Shown here: one piece after another, positions 1 to 5,697 of the stretch
Layout of the letters: each line of letters begins with the position of its first letter
How positions within the stretch are numbered: the stretch's first letter is position 1
Assembly: GCA_040905285.1 (NCBI GenBank)
Contig: JBBDRV010000073.1
Location: 1 to 8,953, forward strand
Source: JBBDRV01 sp040905285
GTDB taxonomy: Bacteria > Bacteroidota > Rhodothermia > Balneolales > Balneolaceae
DNA: 8,953 nucleotides
Direction of reading: 5' to 3'
The notes under the pieces: model-generated
What the model saw: only the letters and a program-made list of their open reading frames with translations
Told to the model about the DNA's origin: nothing
Database searches by the model: none
Translations under genes and position numbers: made by a program

Positions 1-65
1 AGTATGAATGAAGCGGTATTGACCACGGTAAGATAGAAAAGTGCTTTGATCAGGCTTTTTTTCAT
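1..65 (-). CDS. Partial gene: N-terminus of an unrecognised, probably membrane-anchored or exported protein
   Basis: An ATG on the minus strand at 65 opens a frame that is still open at base 1. Only 21 full codons are visible, beginning MKKSLIKALFYLTVVNTASF. A basic start (KK..K) followed by a hydrophobic run (ALFYLTVV) looks like a signal peptide or first membrane segment. It follows the preceding minus-strand gene by 51 bp, so it may be in the same transcript. The frame stays open upstream of the ATG back to a stop just after the preceding gene, but has no other standard start there. Too little is visible to name a family, and a chance open stretch is possible. Confidence 0.4.
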   Translation of the reverse strand, partial: MKKSLIKALFYLTVVNTASFI

Positions 66-116
66 GCTTTCAGGAAACGTAGACCATTGCTGATAAAAAT
101 GCTTTTTTGATCCCTA

Positions 117-467
117 TCAGGAATCCTCCTGTGGACCGTCCCCTTCGGAAGGGTTGACTACCTGCAACTGATTTTTAAGAGATGTCTGCAATTCCTCGAT
201 ATCATCTTCACTTACCAGTTCACTCAGGTCTTTCACACCGGCTTTTACCGCAAGATTATAAACCATTCTGTAAAAAAGCATCTGATGTGCCATTGATGAA
301 AGCTGGATAAGCTGCTGCTGGGGCATTTGCGCGCCGGAGAGCTTGATCATGTTGAGCGTAGGCTCCAAAAGTTTTTCCGCTTTCTGGCTGAGCTGCTTTT
401 CAAGCTCACCGGCTTCCTTGTTTTCTTTACTGGTCACTTCTTTACCTGAAGGATCTACTATTTTCAT
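117..467 (-). CDS. Unrecognised small soluble protein, 116 aa
   Basis: I do not recognise this family. The protein is hydrophilic at both ends, with a lysine- and glutamate-rich N-terminal third and an acidic C-terminus (EGDGPQEDS). The middle is probably amphipathic helices, including a Gln/Met-rich stretch (AQMPQQQLIQLSSMAHQML). There is no signal peptide, membrane segment or obvious catalytic motif, so a cytoplasmic helical or adaptor-like protein is a fair guess, not more. The frame extends upstream to a GTG at 551, but those 28 extra residues look non-coding, so I chose the ATG at 467. The gene ends in tandem stops (TGA TAG). It lies 158 bp downstream of the TPR gene on the same strand and may have its own promoter in that gap. 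Confidence 0.7.
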   Translation of the reverse strand: MKIVDPSGKEVTSKENKEAGELEKQLSQKAEKLLEPTLNMIKLSGAQMPQQQLIQLSSMAHQMLFYRMVYNLAVKAGVKDLSELVSEDDIEELQTSLKNQLQVVNPSEGDGPQEDS

Positions 468-593
468 GTCGGGAGATTCTTTCTGTTTGGATTTTTCTGT
501 TAAAACATGGCATATCGGGAGATCGATCCGGCCTATGAGGGCAACCCGCACACTACACCGGACAAGGCATTCAACTATAGCCGGTAGTCAAGA

Positions 594-625
594 GCCCGGC
601 GACCGCAACAAACAGCCGCCCGGGT
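594..625. other. GC-rich hairpin after the TPR gene (possible terminator or RNA processing element)
   Basis: CCCGGCG at 595-601 pairs with CGCCCGGG at 617-624, giving seven base pairs with one bulged C around a 15-nt loop. It starts right after the TPR stop codon in the sense of minus-strand transcription. No U-tract follows, so it is not a standard intrinsic terminator. Its place at the end of the tight dnaA cluster makes a 3'-end or processing role plausible, though unproven. Confidence 0.3.
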
Positions 626-1165
626 TCACTGGAGCTGGTTTTTTACATAGTCATTTTCCGGTTCCATTTTGAGAGCCTGTTCGTAATACGACCTTGCTTT
701 CTCTTCGTACCCGCCCTTTTTCATCAGGTCGCCCATCAATATCCAGTTTTCGATATCCCGGGGATCGCTTTTGATCCGGTCGAGAAGATATTCAATGGCC
801 GTTTTTCCGTCTCCGCTCATCAGTTTATAAAGGACAAGATGCCGGTGTGCAGCGGGAAGATCGTTCAGGGAAATGGCTTTTTCAAAATTTTCCCTGGCCT
901 TTTCAGGTTCATTATTGTTCAAATGCGCATATCCGCGCAAATTGTAGAGCCTCCCGTCATCCGGCTCTTTTTCAATGGCATCATTGAGGGAGTCTATACT
1001 GGGACTCCACTGGTTCAGTTTCTGCATTATTTCAGCTTCAAGCGTATATCCCTCGGCAGCATCCGGGTTCATTTTTTGAAGGTCCCTCGCTATATCCAGG
1101 CTATGGTCAAGATCCTGTTCATGCAAAAGTTCATAGCCTTTTTTATGCTTCTCTTCGTAACTCAT
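626..1165 (-). CDS. Tetratricopeptide-repeat (TPR) protein, 179 aa
   Basis: Nearly the whole protein is built from TPR-type helical hairpins: roughly residues 37-70, 71-104, 105-137 and 138-171, plus a degenerate N-terminal unit (about 3-36). Typical TPR positions are visible, for example LYNLRGYAHLNNNEPEKARENF and KARSYYEQALKMEPEN, with the Pro near the end of each repeat. There is no signal peptide or membrane segment, so it is probably a cytosolic protein-interaction scaffold; its partner is unknown. Its ATG overlaps the stop codon of the preceding membrane-protein gene in an ATGA junction (1162-1165), which suggests translational coupling. Because that neighbour is a small single-span membrane protein, the two may work together, but this is inferred from position only. 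Confidence 0.9.
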   Translation of the reverse strand: MSYEEKHKKGYELLHEQDLDHSLDIARDLQKMNPDAAEGYTLEAEIMQKLNQWSPSIDSLNDAIEKEPDDGRLYNLRGYAHLNNNEPEKARENFEKAISLNDLPAAHRHLVLYKLMSGDGKTAIEYLLDRIKSDPRDIENWILMGDLMKKGGYEEKARSYYEQALKMEPENDYVKNQLQ

Positions 1166-1404
1166 TTATCGGATTTTTTTTCTTTGATGTCATTTTCGGT
1201 GATATCTTCAAATTCAGCTTCTTCTATCTGGTCTAACTGTGGTCCCCGTTTTTTTTCATGTCGGTCTCCCGGGTCAGGATCCCGTCCGGCGGAGTTATTA
1301 AATCTGAAAGTGAATAGAGGATGCCGTCGCTGTTGCCGTTTAGGGCCTGTCACCAGACGATAGATCAGATAGATGAATAAGGCTATGACAAGCCATCGTA
1401 TCAT
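1162..1404 (-). CDS. Small single-span membrane protein, DUF4834-like, 80 aa
   Basis: Residues 3-19 (RWLVIALFIYLIYRLVT) form one hydrophobic segment. A strongly basic stretch follows (PKRQQRRHP), then a disordered linker and a charged C-terminus with an acidic patch (EEAEFEDITEND). The layout of N-terminal membrane span, basic stop-transfer and conserved-looking acidic xEFEDI tail resembles the small DUF4834 proteins common in Bacteroidota, whose function is unknown. The positive-inside rule puts the tail in the cytoplasm. Its ATG directly abuts the TAA of the kinase gene upstream, and its TGA overlaps the start of the TPR gene, so it sits within a translationally linked cluster. The family assignment is tentative; that it is a real gene is well supported by the packing. 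Confidence 0.75.
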   Translation of the reverse strand: MIRWLVIALFIYLIYRLVTGPKRQQRRHPLFTFRFNNSAGRDPDPGDRHEKKRGPQLDQIEEAEFEDITENDIKEKKSDK

Positions 1405-2049
1405 TTAGTCGGGAATTATGTGAATGTGTGTATTGCTTCGAATCGGGTTTTCAAAAATCTGCTCTTCAATGTATTCCAGATGCGCAGTATTTTCGACAAA
1501 GTCGATCTCTGATGCATTAATGATAATCAGGGGTGATTTATTGTAATGATAAAAAAAATGGCTGTATGCATCGTTCAGTTCGCTAAGATAATCTTCTGAA
1601 ATGTGTTTTTCATAGTCTCGCCCCCGGTTTTTTATGTTTTGCATCAATCTCTCTACACTGGACTGTAAAAAAATCACCAGATCGGGCTTTGCGGCAATCC
1701 CCGACATAACCTGATAGATACTGTCATAAAGGCCCAGTTCGTCATCATCCAGATTCAGCCTGGCAAAAAGGCGATCTTTCTCAAACAGGTAGTCGGATAT
1801 GATAAATTCATGGAACAGATCCCTGCTGTTCAGAATCTGCTGTTGTTTAAACCTGTTGGCGAGAAAAGCCAGCTGGGTCTGGAATGCATACCGCTGTCTG
1901 TCTTCATAAAACTTCGGAAGGAACGGATTCTCTTCAAACTGTTCGAGCACCAGCCGGGCGTTATGCTTGTCGGCCAGGAGATCCGCAAGAATTGTTTTCC
2001 CGGCTCCAATGACTCCTTCAATGGCAATTAAGTCAAACTGGTTCGGCAT
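1405..2049 (-). CDS. Deoxynucleoside kinase (dAK/dGK/dCK family), 214 aa
   Basis: Phosphorylates deoxynucleosides to their 5'-monophosphates for dNTP salvage in the cytoplasm. The P-loop GVIGAGKT is at residues 12-19. The substrate-site pattern typical of the family follows: E36, then NPFLPKFYED (41-50) and AFQTQLAFLANRF (55-67). Next come ISDYLFEKDRLFA (84-96), which corresponds to the SDY...K..FA block of dGK/dAK-type enzymes, and an arginine-rich LID region NRGRDYE (141-147). Length and order fit bacterial members of about 205-220 residues. Which deoxynucleoside it prefers cannot be read from the sequence. It lies 2 bp after folK and abuts the next gene, inside the dnaA cluster, so dNTP salvage may be co-expressed with the replication initiator. 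No Shine-Dalgarno sequence precedes the ATG. Confidence 0.92.
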   Translation of the reverse strand: MPNQFDLIAIEGVIGAGKTILADLLADKHNARLVLEQFEENPFLPKFYEDRQRYAFQTQLAFLANRFKQQQILNSRDLFHEFIISDYLFEKDRLFARLNLDDDELGLYDSIYQVMSGIAAKPDLVIFLQSSVERLMQNIKNRGRDYEKHISEDYLSELNDAYSHFFYHYNKSPLIIINASEIDFVENTAHLEYIEEQIFENPIRSNTHIHIIPD

Positions 2050-2051
2050 GG

Positions 2052-2540
2052 TTACCAGATATGTTCTGTTTTTGTAATCTTGATATCGGGAGCCTTGTTT
2101 ATCAGGGTGCTTATATCCGTTCCGTTTGCCGGGTCCTGCCAGTCCGGGAATAACTCCTGCAGGGGCAATAATACGAACAGTCTGCGATGATACTCCGGAT
2201 GCGGAATAATAAGATTCTCTACTTGAATCACCAAGCTGTTATAGGCAATGATATCCAGATCCAGTATCCGTGGTGACCAGCGTTCGGGATTCAGTTCCCT
2301 GCCGGAGGCGTGTTCGTGGGATTTTAATGTGGTCAGAAGCTCGGAGGGAGATAACTCCGTATGGATTACGGCGGCAGCATTCAGGAAAGGATATTTGGCA
2401 GGACCAACAGGGTCGGATTCCCAGATGGAGGATTTTCGCACGGTTGCCGCGGATAACCGCGAAAGATAGTCCGCCGCTTTTTTTATCACTGCGTGCCGGT
2501 CGCCCAGGTTGGATCCGGCACCTATAACTACCTCTGCCAT
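2052..2540 (-). CDS. folK: 2-amino-4-hydroxy-6-hydroxymethyldihydropteridine pyrophosphokinase (HPPK)
   Basis: Transfers pyrophosphate from ATP to 6-hydroxymethyl-dihydropterin, the step before dihydropteroate synthase in folate synthesis. At 162 aa it has the usual single-domain HPPK length. Visible signatures are GSNLGD (9-14), DPVGPAKYPFLNAA (43-56), the ATP/Mg loop RWSPR (87-91) with LDLDI (93-97; D94 and D96 match the metal-binding aspartates), and IPHPEYHRRLFVLLPLQEL (112-130). The usual RWGPR glycine is serine here (S89), a small departure. Its start lies inside the end of folB (13-bp overlap), so translation is likely coupled and the product of FolB's aldolase step passes directly to FolK. 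Confidence 0.96.
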   Translation of the reverse strand: MAEVVIGAGSNLGDRHAVIKKAADYLSRLSAATVRKSSIWESDPVGPAKYPFLNAAAVIHTELSPSELLTTLKSHEHASGRELNPERWSPRILDLDIIAYNSLVIQVENLIIPHPEYHRRLFVLLPLQELFPDWQDPANGTDISTLINKAPDIKITKTEHIW

Positions 2541-2887
2541 TGCATCCGGATTTCTGCATACGAGGTTCTGCTTTTCAATGGCGGATTCATTTTACGGAGA
2601 GCCAGTTCCATCGACTGAATTCCCGGAGCTTCTTTAAGTAATTCATCCCCGATTTTTTTACAAAGTGATTCTATGAGGAGATGGGAAGGTCCTGACATGA
2701 CTTTCAGAACAATATCTTCTATGAGGCTATAGTCGAGAGTCAGGGACAGGTCGTCATTTCTGCCCGCTCCGGTGAAATCACCGTGTATGATAACATCCAG
2801 TTCAAACCGGTTGCCCTTCTCTCTCTCTTCGTCATGCACTCCGTGTTTACCGTACAGTTCAATTGATTTGAGAGTCAGAGTATTCAC
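2528..2887 (-). CDS. folB: Dihydroneopterin aldolase (DHNA)
   Basis: Cleaves 7,8-dihydroneopterin to 6-hydroxymethyl-dihydropterin and glycolaldehyde, just before FolK in folate synthesis; family members are usually homo-octamers. At 119 aa it has the standard length. Residues matching the known active site are present: E21 in GKHGVHDEEREKG, Y53 in LDYSLIED, E73 in LLIESLCKKIGDELL, and K99 in LRKMNPPL. The start codon is GTG at 2887; the next methionine (M64) would remove the catalytic N-terminal half, so GTG is the only sensible start. It follows dnaA by 5 bp and overlaps folK by 13 bp, so it must be read from the dnaA transcript unless an internal promoter lies within dnaA. Confidence 0.96.
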   Translation of the reverse strand: MNTLTLKSIELYGKHGVHDEEREKGNRFELDVIIHGDFTGAGRNDDLSLTLDYSLIEDIVLKVMSGPSHLLIESLCKKIGDELLKEAPGIQSMELALRKMNPPLKSRTSYAEIRMQWQR

Positions 2888-2892
2888 GGCAG

Positions 2893-4356
2893 TCAGAGAG
2901 TGGCAACCTCGATTTTTTGCTCCAGTTCATTGAGGATCCGCTTGTACTTCGGACTGGTGGTCAGCCGCTCCTCGATAGTGGATATGGCATGTATGACAGT
3001 GGAATGATCTCTGCCCCCGAAGTGGAGGCCAATGGTTTTCAGGCTCGATTTTGTAAACTTTTTGGTCAGAAACATGGCTATTTGCCTGGCTTCCACAATC
3101 TCCTGCTTCCGTGTTTTCTCCCGGACTTTGTTGGGATCGATCCCGAAATATTCACATACGTAGTTTTGAATCGATTCAATTGAAATCTGTGCATTGGAAT
3201 TCCTGACCATGTCTTTCAGGACACCTTTGGCCATCATAAGATCGATCTCGTCAATATGTTTGAGGGAAGCTGTTGCCAGAAGTTTAATAATCGCCCCTTC
3301 GAGATCCCGTATGTTTGATTTAAAATTATGTGCAATGAACTCTATAATCTGAGGATCGAGCTGAATGCCGTTATCGTTGGCTTTACGTTCCAGAATAGCA
3401 TATCTCGTTTCATATTCGGGAATCTGAAGATCGGCACTCAGCCCCCAGCTGAATCTTGAGATTAACCGTTCTTCAATGTCCGGAACATCCTTGGGTGCAC
3501 GGTCACTGCTCAGTATGATCTGTTTGCCATCCTGGTGAAGGGCATTGAAAATGTGAAAAAATTCTTCCTGTGTTTTCTCCTTGCCGCTGAAAAACTGGAT
3601 ATCATCTACTGCAAGGACATCAATATTCCGGTAGAACATTGAAAACTCACTGGCCCGGTTATTCCGGATCGCCTGGACAAATTCGTTGGTAAAGGTCTCT
3701 GAAGACAGGTAGACCACGGAAAGCTCGTTGCCGTATTCCTGTTTGATCTTATTGCCGATGCTCTGGACGAGGTGTGTTTTGCCCAGCCCGGTGGTTCCAT
3801 AGATAAAAAACGGATTAAAGGAATTTTTACCGGGATTCTCCGCAATGGCCATGGCTGCAGAGCGGGCAAGCCTGTTACAGTCCCCCTCAATAAATCTCTC
3901 AAATACATAACTGTTGTTAAGATTTGAATCTATCTTTGTTTTCCGGATGCCGGGAATAATAAAGGGATTCTCAATTCTTCCCGGATTGTAATCACTGTAG
4001 ACGTTCATCTCCTGCGGCGCGTTGGGCGGCATGGGCCGCTGGGGAAGACGTACCGACCGGTTATCTTCCAGGTTGTCGGATTTTTCAACCAGTATCGAAT
4101 ATTCCAGTTTGCCCTCATTCCCCAGTACTTTTGCAATCGTGGAGCGCAACATTTTATAGTAGTGTTCCTCAAGCCATTCATACCAAAATTGACTGGGAAC
4201 CTGGATTGTCAGGGTGTCGTTTTCGAGCTTTACAGGCTTGATCGGTTCGAACCAGGATTTGTACTTTTGATAGCTAATATTGTCCTGGACAATCTTCAGG
4301 CACTCTTCCCAGGCAGTTTCAGCACGTGACGTTTTCAACGGATAGATGTCCCCCAA
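2893..4356 (-). CDS. dnaA: Chromosomal replication initiator protein DnaA, 487 aa
   Basis: Binds DnaA boxes, oligomerises in its ATP form and opens the origin. Domain I (about 12-90) begins with the W..CL pattern. Domain II is a short proline-rich linker (about 92-140). Domain III is the AAA+ ATPase with Walker A GTTGLGKT (187-194), Walker B VLAVDD (247-252), sensor 1 region ILSSDRAPKD, arginine finger R301 in LISRFSWGL and sensor 2 R350 in NIRDLEGA. Domain IV has the DNA-binding signature GGRDHSTVIHA (447-457). The first Walker A residues are usually GGVGLGKT, so GTT is a mild variant. There is no ATG or GTG start: an in-frame TAA lies three codons upstream, leaving TTG at 4356 or TTG at 4338 (codon 7). 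A DnaA box lies 22 bp upstream, suggesting autoregulation. First gene of a tight six-gene cluster. Confidence 0.98.
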   Translation of the reverse strand: MGDIYPLKTSRAETAWEECLKIVQDNISYQKYKSWFEPIKPVKLENDTLTIQVPSQFWYEWLEEHYYKMLRSTIAKVLGNEGKLEYSILVEKSDNLEDNRSVRLPQRPMPPNAPQEMNVYSDYNPGRIENPFIIPGIRKTKIDSNLNNSYVFERFIEGDCNRLARSAAMAIAENPGKNSFNPFFIYGTTGLGKTHLVQSIGNKIKQEYGNELSVVYLSSETFTNEFVQAIRNNRASEFSMFYRNIDVLAVDDIQFFSGKEKTQEEFFHIFNALHQDGKQIILSSDRAPKDVPDIEERLISRFSWGLSADLQIPEYETRYAILERKANDNGIQLDPQIIEFIAHNFKSNIRDLEGAIIKLLATASLKHIDEIDLMMAKGVLKDMVRNSNAQISIESIQNYVCEYFGIDPNKVREKTRKQEIVEARQIAMFLTKKFTKSSLKTIGLHFGGRDHSTVIHAISTIEERLTTSPKYKRILNELEQKIEVATL

Positions 4357-4377
4357 TACTTTTTAATTTCTTATCAG

Positions 4378-4386
4378 TTATCCACA
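4378..4386 (+). promoter_or_regulatory. DnaA box 1, TTATCCACA
   Basis: Exact match to the high-affinity DnaA box TTATNCACA. It sits 22 bp before the dnaA start codon, within the leader or promoter, where DnaA binding would be expected to repress its own gene. The surrounding bases (TTATCAG before, GATAA after) make a partly symmetrical site. Confidence 0.85.
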
Positions 4387-4475
4387 GATAAGTTCCTGTT
4401 CCCCATGTTTCGCTGGCAAGAAAATGATAATTTATACTCCAGATGTCAAACCGATGTTGAGCTGGAATTAAAAAG

Positions 4476-4484
4476 TTATCCACA
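4476..4484 (+). promoter_or_regulatory. DnaA box 2, TTATCCACA
   Basis: Second exact DnaA box, same orientation as box 1 and 98 bp from it. It lies just downstream of a TATAAT sequence on the minus strand (4501 to 4496), so it would cover the start of a transcript from that candidate dnaA promoter. Confidence 0.85.
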
Positions 4485-4495
4485 ATACACTAAAC

Positions 4496-4525
4496 ATTAT
4501 AAATTATTGCGCTGCAATAAATTAA
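4496..4525 (-). promoter_or_regulatory. Candidate dnaA promoter
   Basis: On the minus strand a perfect -10 TATAAT (4501 to 4496) is preceded, with an 18-bp spacer, by TTAATT (4525 to 4520), which matches only 3 of 6 bases of the -35 consensus. The inverted repeat at 4504-4520 fills the spacer, and DnaA box 2 falls just past the expected start point, leaving a leader of roughly 130 nt before dnaA. The lineage may use a Bacteroidota-type promoter consensus instead, which lowers confidence. Confidence 0.35.
4504..4520. repeat. Inverted repeat TTATTGC-GCT-GCAATAA
   Basis: Seven-base perfect arms around a 3-base centre. It lies between DnaA box 2 and the weak box at 4529, in the spacer of the candidate dnaA promoter. 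The form suits a dimeric repressor operator or a small cruciform; no factor can be named. Confidence 0.5.
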
Positions 4526-4610
4526 CCTTTATACATATATGTTGGTCTTTTGGGGTTGACAGTGCATTACATTACCGTAACAGTGATTTTTTACCGCTAT
4601 CTTCGGGGGG

Positions 4611-4640
4611 AAACAAGTTTAAAAAATTTTTAAACAAGTT
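4611..4640. repeat. AT-rich palindrome framed by AAACAAGTT direct repeats
   Basis: AAACAAGTT occurs at 4611-4619 and again at 4632-4640, 21 bp apart (two helical turns). Between and overlapping them is GTTTAAAAAATTTTTAAAC (4617-4635), a palindrome with 9-base arms and one central base. The second repeat shares its final TT with DnaA box 3. An AT-rich block butted against a DnaA box is what a DNA unwinding element looks like. Confidence 0.6.
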
Positions 4641-4647
4641 ATCCACA
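4639..4647 (+). promoter_or_regulatory. DnaA box 3, TTATCCACA
   Basis: Third exact DnaA box, same orientation as the others and 163 bp from box 2. It directly joins the AT-rich palindrome on its left and an AT-rich run (ATTTATTACATATAG) on its right, making it the likeliest anchor for strand opening. Confidence 0.85.
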
Positions 4648-4788
4648 ATTTATTACATATAGATTCCGTGCAGTGCAGACACCCTTTTTGTAAAATCGAC
4701 AGGCGGAAAACGTCAAAGTGAAAAGAGGAGCCTTCAGAAGAATAACCATAATCAGGAACGGGGTGCCGGACGGAAACGGATTGCCGCA

Positions 4789-5679
4789 TCAGCCCGGCGG
4801 GTGGGAATGACCGGCTTTGATAAAGCGATCCCTGTTGTCATAATCTTTATAAATTGCCACTGTACTGAAATGACCGTCAAGGAACTGCACGATGTTCTGC
4901 GTTATTTTGTCATTGCATTCCAGATACAACATGCCGGAAGAAGTCAGGTGAGTCCGGGCGAAATCCCCGATTGATTTGTACAACTCCACAGGATTCTCGT
5001 GAAACAGGGCTTCCGGCGGCTCAAAATCCAGAACCTCTTTGTCCATGGATTGTTTCTCGGACGGATAAATGTACGGGGGATTCGCTGTAATCAGATCAAA
5101 GCGTGTATTCCTGAATTGAGAGGCGGATTCAAGAGCGAGGAGATCCATTTTCAGCAATTCCACCTGTACATTGTTAGCCTGCATATTTTTTCCGGCCAGC
5201 TTCAGCGCTTTTTCAGAATAATCGATCCCGGTACAGGACCAACCGGGCCGGGCTTTTTTGATCGCGGCGGGTATGCAGCCTGACCCCGTCCCGATATCCA
5301 GCAGGGACAGATCCGAAACGGGTTGTCCTGCGTGATTTTCAAGAATGAGTTCCACAAGCTGTTCAGTTTCTGTCCTGGGAATCAGGACGTCCGGGGATAC
5401 GTCTATTCTGCAGTCCATGAAATCGGTATAGCCGATGATGTATTGCAGGGGCTCATGTTTCCCCCTTCGGTTAACCATCGGGCGAAGCCGGTCCAGTTCG
5501 GTCGGGGTCAGCGGCCGGTCGTATTTCAGGTACAGATCCAGGCGTTTTATTTCAAGGACTTCGGCAAGCAGCCATTCAATGCTGAGGCGGGGATTGGCAA
5601 CTGATTTTTTTTCAAAATAGCTCGTAGCCCATTCGAGCATGGACAGGACTGTCCAGACCTTCTCTCTGTGTGATGGCAT
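4789..5679 (-). CDS. prmC: Peptide chain release factor N5-glutamine methyltransferase
   Basis: Methylates the Gln of the GGQ motif in release factors RF1 and RF2, using S-adenosylmethionine, to support efficient translation termination. The N-terminal helical domain (about 10-85) includes NPRLSIEWLLAEVL and PLQYIIG (77-83). The linker motif LIPRTETEQLVE (99-110), typical of PrmC, is followed by the SAM-binding LLDIGTGSGC (125-134), the acidic residue D153 in GIDYSEKAL, and the NPPY catalytic motif at 200-203. At 296 aa it has the usual length of about 280-295. A second ATG at codon 14 is possible, but the upstream WTVLSML reads as part of the family fold. It starts 18 bp after the unrecognised gene upstream, so the two are probably one operon. 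No clear terminator follows before the origin-like region. Confidence 0.97.
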   Translation of the reverse strand: MPSHREKVWTVLSMLEWATSYFEKKSVANPRLSIEWLLAEVLEIKRLDLYLKYDRPLTPTELDRLRPMVNRRGKHEPLQYIIGYTDFMDCRIDVSPDVLIPRTETEQLVELILENHAGQPVSDLSLLDIGTGSGCIPAAIKKARPGWSCTGIDYSEKALKLAGKNMQANNVQVELLKMDLLALESASQFRNTRFDLITANPPYIYPSEKQSMDKEVLDFEPPEALFHENPVELYKSIGDFARTHLTSSGMLYLECNDKITQNIVQFLDGHFSTVAIYKDYDNRDRFIKAGHSHPPG

Positions 5680-5697
5680 TCGGTTATTGGGTTGGAC

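Larger units (their letters stand above)
4357..4788. other. Candidate chromosomal origin (oriC) / dnaA control region
   Basis: This 432-bp gene-free stretch between dnaA and prmC holds three perfect DnaA boxes, all in the same orientation. It also holds a near-perfect AT palindrome (4617-4635) next to the third box and a 7-bp inverted repeat (4504-4520). A one-mismatch box, TTATACATA, lies at 4529-4537. The stretch from about 4611 to 4665 is very AT-rich and could be the unwinding element. The last ~120 bp (4665-4788) are GC-richer and show nothing I can name. Position beside dnaA plus clustered boxes is the classic origin arrangement, but three boxes would also fit an autoregulated dnaA promoter alone. 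Confidence 0.7.

Noticed and set aside
103..125. Stem GATTCC/GGGATC around the stop of the 116-aa gene as a terminator
   Set aside because: On the minus strand it is followed by A residues, not T, so it cannot be an intrinsic terminator for that gene.
469..523. Direct repeat TCGGGAGAT at 469-477 and 515-523 upstream of the 116-aa gene
   Set aside because: Nine bases repeated once with no symmetry or promoter context; chance or incidental is as likely.
839..1363. Plus-strand open frame of 174 codons over the TPR and membrane-protein genes
   Set aside because: Antisense to two well-supported genes; its translation shows no domain pattern.
4424..4449. Minus-strand TTGACA (4449 to 4444) with TATCAT (4429 to 4424) as a dnaA promoter
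   Set aside because: The spacer is only 14 bp, too short for a sigma-70 promoter; a TTTG/TAnnTTTG reading also matches poorly.
4556..4584. Plus-strand TTGACA as a -35 element
   Set aside because: No -10 sequence at proper spacing and no plus-strand gene downstream for more than 1.7 kb.
4405..4662. Plus-strand open frame of 85 codons in the origin-like region
   Set aside because: It spans two DnaA boxes, the inverted repeat and the AT palindrome, has no family features and unlikely composition; a chance frame in AT-rich control DNA.
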